A stretch of 64,000 nucleotides of DNA from Dryas octopetala. Its lineage: Eukaryota > Streptophyta > Magnoliopsida > Rosales > Rosaceae. The notes under the pieces were generated by a model. It had not been told where the DNA came from, did not search any database, and worked only from the letters and a program-made list of their open reading frames with translations. The stretch lies in assembly GCA_963921425.1 (NCBI GenBank), contig OY992834.1, positions 3,844,001 through 3,908,000 on the forward strand, given 5' to 3'. The position numbers were made by a program, and so were the translations under genes. This document shows positions 47,984 through 64,000 of the stretch, piece after piece; the first letter of the stretch is position 1; each line of letters opens with the position of its first letter.

Positions 47984-48847
47984 AGAACAATGTTCAATGT
48001 TTATAATTATGGGTTAAGTATAACATCATAATCATCTATTTTTGCTAATTGATAGGGAGAGACTTGATGAGATAGGGAAGAAGACCAAGAGAGAAATAGA
48101 AGCTTCTAATTCTCAATATCATCATCAAATGGGAAGAAGACACATATTGGGTCCTCCCGGAACCCTAAACACCATCACCCCATGTGCAGCCTGCAAGCTC
48201 TTGAGACGAAGGTGTGCACAAGAATGCCCCTTTTCTCCCTACTTCTCTCCTCACGAACCCCAGAAGTTCGCCTCCGTCCACAAAGTCTTCGGCGCCAGCA
48301 ACGTCTCCAAGATGCTCATGGTTGGTACCCTGCCGTAATTCAAAACCCTAATTATTCAAAATCAACAACATAATTCCTCTTCTTAATTATTAATCAATTT
48401 TAACTAATTAATTTTCAGGAGGTACCGGAGAGTCAAAGAGCAGATGCTGCAAATAGTCTTGTCTATGAAGCCAACGTGAGGTTGAGAGATCCGGTTTATG
48501 GATGCATGGGGGCAATTTCGGCATTGCAACAGCAAGTTCAGTCTTTGCAAGCTGAGCTCAATGCAGTGAGGGGTGAGATACTTAAGTACAAGTATAGGGA
48601 AGCAACTATCCTTAATTCTACTTCTCATCATCATATGGCTAATTTGTTCTCTACATCCGGTGGGGCCGCTGTTTCGGTTGCTGCCCTGCCGCCGACCCAA
48701 CAACAGCAGCCACCGCCCCCACCACCACCACCGCCTCATCTACCTCCTACTTCCTCCTCTTCTTCTATGTACACTGCTCAACAACAACCAACCAGCACCG
48801 CCGACTATAGCACCCTTTCAAGTGAAAATGTTTCCTACTTTGGTTAA
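47898..48847 (+). CDS. LBD15: LOB-domain transcription factor LBD15 (ASL11), three exons
   Basis: Exon 1 is only 14 coding bases (47898-47911, ATG TCC AGA GAA AG); exon 2 is 48056-48320 and exon 3 48419-48847. Together they give 235 residues starting MSRERERLDEIGKKTKREIE, which mirrors Arabidopsis LBD15 (MSREREFDEMGKKIKREI) and fixes the tiny first exon. The LOB domain has the zinc-binding block CAACKLLRRRCAQEC (C-x2-C-x6-C-x3-C), the GAS block (FASVHKVFGASNVSKMLM to DPVYGCMGAISAL) and the Leu-zipper-like LQQQVQSLQAELNAVRGEIL. The tail is Gln/Pro/Ser-rich with a polyproline run. LBD15 is a class I nuclear factor linked to secondary-wall and meristem regulation. Intron 1 carries a long CT microsatellite. 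Confidence 0.96.
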
Positions 48848-54776
<5,929 letters not shown>

Positions 54777-55456
54777 TGATGAAGATGAATATGTTGTTTG
54801 GTGACAGAGGAGAGTGGGTACTGATCATGTAGTGGTGTACTGGTATTGTTGGGTCTTGTTTCACAGGGGTTCGAATTGGGACAAAGCTATGATATATCAT
54901 ATATGTATATGTTGTCCTGATTAGAAAGCCAAAAGCCAAAACACAAAGCAGTTGATTAGCATGAGCTACTTATAAACTCATTAATACAAGTGACTAACTC
55001 AAACAGTCAAACGTACTCCCTACAAATCAGACAAGTATAACACCTGCTAACTCTCTTCCCTACCAAATATGAAAATAGTTGGTCCACGTCTAAATTCCTG
55101 AACATATATATAGCAACTTCCCCCTCTAAAGTTTGACCTTGTCCTGAGAAAGGTCCAATATATACCCGATGCTAAAATTTGTCAATCAGGGATGAAAGCG
55201 TAAAATCACAATTACACATACTGACACAAACATGTTCATCTGATCGGACGGATCGGGCTACGTGACCTATGTCACATTAGGATAGAAATTTGTTTTCACT
55301 ATAATAGTTGAGAGTGTACAAAAATAGTTCACATAACATACTTCCAAGGCAACATATAGTAGCTTCTAATTAAGGAACCCCAAATACATACGAAAACAAA
55401 CTCTCTGCAAAACAATTAATTTATTCTTAAACCATATATATATATATATATATGAG
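54777..55456. other. Spacer between tandem peroxidase genes
   Basis: About 680 bases. Contains the promoter of the downstream (frameshifted) peroxidase and the 3' flank of the intact one. A (TA)n run lies at about 55434-55452. No other gene. Confidence 0.5.
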
Positions 55457-56784
<1,328 letters not shown>

Positions 56785-56851
56785 TTAAGTACTTGATTTA
56801 GTACTTAAACGAACTTAATTTGTGTTCAAAAGGAGGCTAAACATGGAGGTA

Positions 56852-56859
56852 CTTATATA
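56852..56859 (-). promoter_or_regulatory. Probable TATA box of the intact peroxidase
   Basis: The minus strand reads TATATAAG about 77 bases upstream of the ATG at 56775. Motif and distance fit a core promoter. Confidence 0.5.
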
Positions 56860-58130
56860 GAGGTCTTGTGCAACATGACTAGGGTCGGCACTCGGCAGGT
56901 GACCTAACACGTAGAAATCTTGGTGCATGGCATTGACTACTGAGTTCAACAAGTAGTAAATTAAGAACGTTAAAGAAATTGCAAAAAGTACGTGATTCGA
57001 TTCATTGATTGGTACATAAATGACAAATTAAGATAATTCGTCCAATTAAGATAATTCGTCCAATTAAGATAATCAAACAGTACATAATTAATGTACTCAG
57101 AAATTTGTCAAAGGCTGATTAACTTTTGACTTATGCTGGGCTTTGATCATATAAAAGGCAGGTTGAAAGAGCTTTTTGGCCAACTTTCACTAATTAAGCA
57201 ATATCACTTGTGCGGCAGCCGGTGAGTCTGCGAGTTTAGACTCTTCTTTAACTTAACCCACTTTAAAAAGCTCCAATAGGTTTGTACCACATATTATAGA
57301 CCAGATAAAAGTAGAACATCATGGCCAAAAAAGAGAAAAGTAGAACACGTACTGAAACCTACTAGCTAGCGAAACTGATTTTGGAGTTCCTAAAATTTTT
57401 AAATCTCAAACCGATTTTGGTTTAGACATAAACATAAAATTAGCACTAAACGATAAATTACCAGAAAATTACTTGGTTGGATAATTTTCCAGACACATAA
57501 ACACGGTTCCATAAAGATTTTTCTCTGTATTAATTTTGGTCATTTTTGTTAATGTCTCCACATAAATCATAATGCGATATTTGTCAAAAGATTGGAACAG
57601 TCCTATTTTTTCTGGTATTTAAATGAATTAATCCAAATACTGCAACGGGTCTCACTTTCCAAAAGAGTCAGAGTCATAATAATTATATAAATAGTGTATC
57701 GATAATATCTTTTGGCAGGTAAGCTACTGCAGAAAATTTTGAGCTTGAATTTCTACTTTGTACGCGACAGAAACAGATAATAGTAGAGAATCATTTGACT
57801 AATTTGCATGGTTGACCTTTCTAAAGTTGCAGATTTTAGTCATGGTCACGAAGAAATTATTTATTTGGGTTAGTAACTTACTTACGTCACTTCGCACCTT
57901 CATGATTTGGGAGAACATGCAATTTGCACCTTGATGATTTAGCAGAAAATCAGCACCATATTGATAAGCATAGTATCCCCTTCCATTGTGATGCAAACAT
58001 ATATAGATCTTCTGCTCCTACAATGTTACGTTCTTTTCTTAATGTTACGTTCTTTTTCTATTCTTTAATTAAAATTTGTTTTAGTTAGAATAATAGAGTC
58101 CTAATTTGATAAGACTTGAGTTAGGCTTAG
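56860..58130. other. Intergenic region upstream of the peroxidases
   Basis: AT-rich DNA with an 18-bp tandem repeat (aattaagataattcgtcc, 57026-57061 plus a partial third copy) and a retroposon-like scar at 57307-57347. No supported gene. Confidence 0.5.
57307..57347 (+). repeat. TCATGGCC(A)6 insertion between 12-bp direct repeats
   Basis: The 12-mer aaaagtagaaca occurs at 57307-57318 and 57336-57347. The 17 bases between are tcatggccaaaaaagag. The GGCC plus A-run core resembles the other scars, but the trailing gag makes it less clean. Confidence 0.5.
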
Positions 58131-58132
58131 TT

Positions 58133-58541
58133 TGAGATTGCTGTGAGAAAAAACAGTTGTGAAGTAAAACAACTGTGAAGTAAAGTCAGCTGTGAAGTAA
58201 AGCAATAGAGTGTTTGGTAAACTATATTTTCAAAAGTGTTGTGAGTACAAAAAGCAGTATGAATGTGTTTGGTAAATTGTAATGTAAAACTGTTGTAACT
58301 ATTTATAATTACTAAAATAAGGGTATTATGGGTAAAATAAAATTTTTATTGTTGCTGTGATTCACTGCAGCTTTCAAAAGCACCAACAAACTTGCTTTCT
58401 ATTTTTGCTGTAGGGAGTTGAGAATTGTGGGGCAAAGCACTTTTTCATTTTTTTACCAAACACCAAAACTGCTGTGGGTGATTGAGAATTGTCATCCACA
58501 GCAGCTTTTGAGTCCTCCACAACAATCCCAAACGGGATCTA
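58133..58541. mobile_element. MITE with ~23-bp imperfect terminal inverted repeats
   Basis: The left end aggcttagtttgagattgctgtg matches the reverse complement of the right end (cacaacaatcccaaacgggatct) with a few mismatches. Just inside the left end are three ~18-bp units built on gctgtgaagtaaag (about 58156-58203), and the right side has a matching ccacagcagctttt. About 410 bp, no coding. The style resembles hAT or PIF MITEs, but I could not see a clear target duplication. Confidence 0.6.
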
Positions 58542-59011
58542 AGGATTAAAACTTCTCCTATCTTTACTCCATGTTAACGTTAGAGGCTAGGTGAGTAGTT
58601 GATCTGTTCCTTTATTTTCTCTTATCTTATTGTAATTATCACCTATTTAAAGGTGTCAGCTTAATGAATAAACCAAGTATAAAAGTAATTAATTAAACAA
58701 TAAGATGTTAACGATATCTGAGGTCAAAGGCTCCTCAGTCAGCCTTATATGAGGTCATTGGCTCCTCAATCAGCCTTCCTATCCAACCAACGTTTTTTCC
58801 TTAAGTCAAAATAGGGAATTAAGAAACCTTTGTACGTACAACATTTAGATCGTACAACATTTAGATCGTACAACATTTAGATCAATTACACTGTAATATC
58901 GTTACATAATATTACTAATTTAATTATATTATAACACATATATATTTATTATTAATACTATATTTTAAAAGTATAAACATGTTATTTAATTATATTATAA
59001 CACATATATAT
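58542..59011. other. Intergenic DNA with short tandem repeats
   Basis: Contains a ~30-bp unit twice (gaggtca..ggctcctca..tcagcctt, about 58720-58780), a 16-bp unit three times (cgtacaacatttagat, 58835-58882), and two copies of a ~25-base AT block (attatattataacacatatata, near 58921 and 58988). No gene. Confidence 0.6.
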
Positions 59012-60156
59012 GGTAAAATTTTAGTTAAAGGACTCTAACTATATCTCATGTCTCTATTCATGACATTAATTTCATTGTGTGTCAATTAAACACTCTGTTT
59101 TTTCAGTTTTTATCTCAACTTTGACTTGACATTGAACCTATCAAACCTTTACTAAATTCAGAAAACTTATATTGGGTTTAAAGCTATGCATCTCCTCTTT
59201 ACAACCATATAAATATCATTCAAATCGGACATCTACAACTTTAGATAATCGGCCTCAAAGTAGGGTACATGAAATTGTCCAATCGGACCTTTGAAAAAAT
59301 ATCTGGAAAATTGGACAGTTTCGAGTACCTTAGTTTGGGACCGATTATTTGGAGTTGTAGAGGTCCGATTTTGGTGATCTTTATATGGTTGTAAAACGGA
59401 AATGCATATCTTTAAACTTAGTATAATTTTTCTGAGTTTGGTGGAGGTTTAATGGGTCTAATATCTCGCCAAATTTGAGATAAAACTGAAAAAAAAAAAC
59501 AAGGTTTTTTTTTTTTTTTTTTAGAAAAGGAGAGGCCCATGGCCTATTAGAAATTATCATTAATCAAAACGGTTATATCATGGTGTAGAGCTAGAAGAAG
59601 CCAAGAGGGACTGTCTTCAAGCCACACCAATTGTTCTTGACACTGTAAACCATAACGGATCAATTTATGAGCCATGTTATTACAAGCACGAGGTACATAA
59701 GAAATAGAAAATGATGAAAACATAGGAATCAAGTTTTGGATGTCCGAAACCAACACCCCATACTTGCTAAAATTTTCGGCGACACCATTAACTTCTCTCA
59801 CCGCCTCTAAAGAGTCACTTTCCAATTGAACAGCAAAGAAGCCACCATCAAGAGCTAATTGGAGACCATGAAATGGCATGAAGCTCAATAGCAGTAGAGT
59901 CTAAACACCCAATCATTGGGGAAGAGGAGCCAACCATGAATTCACCAGCCGCATTGCAAATAACGACCCCAATACCATGCACCATATGAGTCACGCAGCA
60001 AGCCCCATCAACATTAACCTTGTAGTATTGTAATCTTGTAGTAAGGTCCTTAATTGACACAAAATAAAAATTTCAGTCCTCAGTTGACACAAAATAAAAT
60101 TAATGTTCTGAATAGAGATATGATGTATAGTTAGAGTCATTTGGCTAAAATTTTCC
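59012..60156. mobile_element. Foldback MITE interrupted by a LINE-type insertion
   Basis: The left end ggtaaaattttagttaaaggactctaac and the right end, read inward, ggaaaattttagccaaatgactctaac are inverted repeats. They continue inward through atatctcatgtctctattcatgacattaatt and its partner. From about 59095 to 59495 the element is itself a long palindrome centred near 59295 (arms ~190 bases with matching blocks such as atcggacatctacaact/agttgtagaggtccgat). The flanks show atatatat on both sides, a possible 8-9 bp target duplication in low-complexity DNA. The right arm is split by the poly(A)-tailed insertion at 59506-60042. Without it the element would be about 600 bp. Confidence 0.75.
59506..60042 (-). 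mobile_element. 5'-truncated LINE 3' end with plant RNase H-like domain
   Basis: On the minus strand two overlapping frames encode the RNase H-like (RVT_3) domain found at the end of many plant LINE ORF2s. These are YKVNVDGACC with the first catalytic Asp, GIGVVICNAAGEF and STAIELHA, then a frame change, then GLQLALDGGFFAVQLESDSLEAV and VPRACNNMAHKLIRYGL. The minus strand then ends in a poly(A) tail (plus-strand T run 59506-59522). The five bases aaggt occur at both borders (59501-59505 and 60043-60047), a possible short target duplication. The frame break and severe 5' truncation make it inactive. A domesticated RNase H gene is less likely because of the tail and the location inside a MITE. 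Confidence 0.72.
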
Positions 60157-60750
60157 ATATATATTACCCCATTTATCGAAAAACTGAGATTTGTGCATAC
60201 AACTCCTATTATAAGATTTGTGAAATAGTGAGGTTATGTAGATCACCCTAACATATTTTATCCAATTTTTTTCTATTTTACCCTTAATTGCAAAAACATG
60301 AAGAAATCACCTAGATCCATTCGGTGGTTATCTACCGAAACATCTACCAATGTTCAGCAGATAAGTGTCGAATAAATACAAATATTTCGGCAGATAACTG
60401 TCAAATGCCTTTTTCATTTTCATTTAGTGGTTATCCACCGAAAAATCCACCAATGTTCAGCAGATAACTGTCGAATAACCACAAATATTTCGGTAAATAA
60501 CTGTTAAATAATCTGACGAATAAAATTGAAATTTTTTATTTTAAGGGTAAAATTGAAATTTTAAAATAAGATAATCGTAAGCAGTTTTGAGCGAATAGCA
60601 TTACTCTTTGTGAAATAAAACGGACATTGAAAGATAAAAGTACATTCTGAAAGCAAATGATAATGGATATTCATATCCATATATTACAACACTAGTCATT
60701 AGTTCCATTAAATAATATACATACACACACCAAATCTAAATTAATTTCTT
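60157..60750. other. Spacer with a 103-bp tandem duplication (NPF gene 3' flank)
   Basis: A unit beginning cattcggtggttatctaccg at 60318 is repeated, diverged, from 60421 (catttagtggttatccaccg), giving two copies with period 103. Each copy contains ccaatgttcagcagataa and aaatatttcgg. The last ~150 bases before 60751 are probably NPF 3' UTR. Confidence 0.6.
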
Positions 60751-63730
60751 TTACACTTGCAGTCCAAGTGGAGACGCGGCTAATATTGGTCTGCCCTCCA
60801 TCTCAACAGCACAACCCTCCTTCCCTTGTACAGACTCCTTCTTGTAAACATATTTGGTCGATGCCCACAAAAACGCCCCCAAGTTGACTGTGGAAATGAC
60901 CAAAAGAAACCCGTAGTAGTAATCCAAGTGACACTCGTTCAAGTTGTTCCCAATCCAACTCCTCCCCCCATTCCTCCCTGTAATTTTGTCCACCATTGTC
61001 ACCAAAAAGCTGTTCAAGAAGTTTCCAATCCCAATCCCACTCGTGAAAAACGTCGTCCCGAGACTCTGCATGTCCTCTGGAGACTGATCATAAAAAAACT
61101 CCAGCAATCCAATGGCATTGAACACATCAGCTATCCCCAAGAGCACGTATTGGGGTAGTAACCAAAATATGGTCATGGGGACTATTTCTTTAGGCCCTGA
61201 AATATTGTGTTCTCTAATGACATGCATTCGCTTAACTTCCACTGCATAGGCAATTCCAGTGGCTGCAACTTGGATGACGAATCCAATGCCGAGCCTCTGG
61301 AGCAGAGTGATTCCCCGGGGGTTTCCGGTTCGGGCACGCATGAAGGGCACGAAGTAACGGTCGTACATGGGCACCGAGAGGAGCATGGAGAGGGTGACAA
61401 AGCTGCCTAGGGAGGCTGCTGGGATTTGGAAATGTTGGCCGAGGCTTCGGTCTAGGGTGGTGCCTTGTTTGACAAAGAGAGTGTTGATTTGTGCCCAAAT
61501 GGTGCTGGGAATTAGGGTGACAACCCATATCATGCCCATTCCAAATAGCAGCTTTGCTCCTTCCACCTGAGTCACTGTGCAGGGTGGCCTTAATGACCCA
61601 TCATTCACGTTACCATCTTTTACTGCAGCCTTGTCCAAGAACCTGCAAATTCAGATGCACCGGTAACATACTAGACATCTGGTAAGTTATGTTGTTAGAT
61701 AATGACTCCAAACTTGACAAGAATCCACATGTTAAGTTGAAATATAATAATATAGTATTATATTGTCTTTCTAGATCTTTAAGTCTTTTAAATGCTAGCT
61801 GATGAGAGTGTAGTAGTGGAGGTTGTGTTTCATATGTGCATATTTTGTCTGGGATTCAGACAATGGTGGGCTACTACCAGTGCATGCCATATCGATCAAT
61901 CGTGACTCCTTCTCTAGTCCTCTATCAGAGAGCTAGACAAGTTGACTGGGGAATTATGAGTTTATGACCACTCAGTAAAGTGTTCAAAAAGAGTGCTGTG
62001 AGCTAGTGCACATGGGGAACAATAAATTATTAGAAAGAATGACCACCCAAGGTCCGGGTCATATGTACTTATGTAGAAGCCCACCATAGCCTTGGCACAG
62101 TAGATTTCCTAGTTATGCACATGAATTATATTAATGGAAGGTCCCCCGGCCCCTTCACATTTGCTCTGCCAACAAGGCCTATCTTTAAAGAAGTAAAGGA
62201 CTATAGAATCCATATCATGAGGTCTGATATTGACCTTGCATGTCCTTAGACTCCATGCGAAATGGAAAGGGTATCATTTTCCAGAGGGAAAAAGAAAGTA
62301 TATATGAAGAGTAATTAAGAGCTTAATTACCTGAAATTTGGGGTGTGAAACACTTGGCGTTTTCCGCTATGAATGTAATGTTGTGGCTCAAACTCATGAA
62401 GCTGAGATGGGTTGCTAGGGAGCTGAAGCTTCCGATTTCTGAAGGCAGCAATGGGAATTTGAATCAAATCCCATGCAGGGCTTTTGGTCTTGCTAACTTT
62501 GTGCCTATATAATGGGGTTCCAAAATAGAAGATGAACAAGGACAATAGAAGACCCACTGTGGGGATGCCATATCCTAACCCCCACCCCAAGTTTTCTTGA
62601 ATGTAAACAAGACCAATAGTGGCAACCAAAGCACCCAAGAAAGAGCTGAACATCCACCAGTTGAAAAATGAGTCCTTGAGCTGTTTCTCATGGGGGTTAT
62701 AGTCATCAAACTGGTCTGCCCCAAATGTGGATATATTGGGCTTGGTTCCCCCTGCCCCGATTGCTATGGCGTACAGAGACATGTAGAAGAATGCAATCTG
62801 TGAACCAGAGGCCTTGTTGCAAATTCCATTGGTGCATGTTGGCTTGAAGCTTTTCATTGAAACAGCCATTGTCAGAAGCATCATTCCCTGTTGAAATTCT
62901 TTTTCTAATTAATTTAGACTTTAGAGTTTCTTACTTAGAAATATTTACCAATTAATTCACCATGGAAGGAAACAGAAACATATATACAATTAGGCAAATT
63001 TCAAAGTATGGGAATGAGAATCTATTCTATTTCAATTTGCAATTGACATGGATTTTTTGTCTTACTATAGGCAAATTCAATGGGGGTCCTTAATTATCAA
63101 ACAGTTGGAAGTTCATTTTCCATCATTTGTACAAAATTTATTATCCCCATATTTAGTGTTAAACAAACAATGTGTTATCTTGCACTCTGTGTGTGTATTT
63201 TAAAATAATAAAGTATTAAATGTGACATGCAGTAAAACAAAGTGAGAACGTAAATAACAGCTGCGCGGCCTATATATAGTATATATTTTACCAAGACGTA
63301 AATGAGAGATGAGACAGTGAAAGTCCAGAAGCGACCGAGGTAAGAGTCGGCAAGGTAAGCGCCGAGAATTGGAGTGATCCATACGGATCCGGACCAGTTA
63401 TTGACATTCCTGACGGAGGGCACTGTCTCTTCATGAAGTTGGGTGGTCAAGTAATTCACCAAATTTGAAGCTACTCCATAGAAGGCCATTCTCTCAAATG
63501 CTTCGTACCCTGAAACATATAATATTAATTCAAGTATTCAATCATTTTAAGACAGGATTAGTACATATTTATATATATATATGGTTTATTTGAATTGATT
63601 CATATATTAATTGGAATTACTTACCAACTAGAAAAGCACAAGCTTTCCATTTGCCAGTCTTGGCGGCAAGCGCAGGGCGTCCCCTAAGATCCACAGTGCC
63701 ATCCCGCGTGTAACCTTTGCCAATTTCCAT
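60751..63730 (-). CDS. NPF5.1: NRT1/PTR family transporter NPF5.1-like, four exons
   Basis: Exons 63625-63730, 63292-63509, 62331-62887 and 60751-61642 join in frame to 590 residues. The protein opens MEIGKGYTRDGTVDLRGRPAL, as in Arabidopsis NPF5.1. Landmarks are YEAFERMAFYGVASNLVNYLT (helix 1), VNNWSGSVWITPILGAYLADSYLGRFWTF, the PTR signature region around IGAGGTKPNISTFGADQFDD, FNWWMFSSFLGAL, and in the second half TLIPSTIWAQINTLFVKQGTTLDR, IPAASLGSFVTLSML, VFNAIGLLEFFYDQSPEDMQSLGTTFF. These fit a 12-helix MFS transporter with a central cytosolic loop. The E-x-x-E-R-like segment in helix 1 is FERMAF. Family members carry nitrate, peptides or hormones; the substrate here is not known. Each exon junction preserves phase, so the gene looks intact. 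Confidence 0.96.
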
Positions 63731-64000
63731 CAGAGAAGAAGCAAGAAATTGTATATACAAGCTGAAAGGAGGTAATTGCATACTCAGCTGAGCAGTGGAA
63801 CTGGGAAGTGGTAATCTAGCTTATTGCTTATATATATATATAGCTAAATGGTAGAGAGATTCTCTCTCACTATGTCTATGGACTGTAGATGCTTACTCGG
63901 AAAATACAAGTCAAACTAAAGATGTCCGTACACACTGCTTGGTCATCTAATTAATATATAGTTATATTCAATTCAATTCATTTACTTTTATTATCTCAAG
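63731..64000 (-). promoter_or_regulatory. NPF5.1 promoter, TATA-like run at 63829-63842
   Basis: Upstream of the ATG (63730) on the minus strand a (TA)n TATA-like run stands about 100 bases away, followed outward by CT-rich DNA to the window edge. Confidence 0.4.

Overview
The window is nuclear DNA from a flowering plant: AT-rich intergenic stretches, multi-exon genes with GT-AG introns, microsatellites, MITEs and LINE/SINE-type debris. The proteins are close to those of Arabidopsis, and overall gene and repeat style suggests a woody rosid, most likely Rosaceae (Prunus-like). That taxonomic call is an inference. No organelle, bacterial or viral block and no CRISPR array is present.

Layout, left to right: a small unidentified 80-residue ORF (45-287, +); a 13-exon ATP/ADP-translocase-like membrane protein (1374-6208, +); the plastid phosphoglucan phosphatase LSF2 (7571-9738, -); the intronless purine permease AZG1 (11435-13177, -); a long gene-free stretch with a large foldback transposon (14272-15010); an intronless CIPK kinase (20105-21436, -); a decayed intron-bearing uroporphyrinogen decarboxylase gene (24090-27897, -) carrying an internally deleted hAT transposase; a HAD-fold protein lacking the catalytic Asp (28501-31332, -); a zinc-finger/HMG-box protein (32537-34077, -); a WEB-family coiled-coil protein (35150-37285, -); a DUF688 protein (41379-42110, +); the LOB-domain factor LBD15 (47898-48847, +); two tandem class III peroxidases, one frameshifted (53296-54776 and 55457-56775, -); a transposon-rich interval (58133-60523); and the nitrate/peptide transporter NPF5.1 (60751-63730, -).

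The genes are independent transcription units, not an operon or pathway. They do form a syntenic block. From remembered gene numbers, LSF2, AZG1 and the HAD gene match Arabidopsis At3g10940/10960/10970, while UROD, WEB, LBD15 and NPF5.1 match At2g40490/40480/40470/40460. The window thus joins two Arabidopsis segments, and the UROD relic sits at the position expected for HEME2.

I found no convincing new multi-gene system. The best non-routine signals are: a set of very short insertions of the form CTTGGCC(A)n flanked by 12-17 bp direct repeats, which look like extremely 5'-truncated retroposition scars (a similar one duplicated a splice donor in the HMG gene); a nested foldback element invaded by a LINE end; a hAT MITE with an exact 8-bp target duplication; a GC-AG intron; and a HAD protein with Ser in place of the nucleophile Asp.
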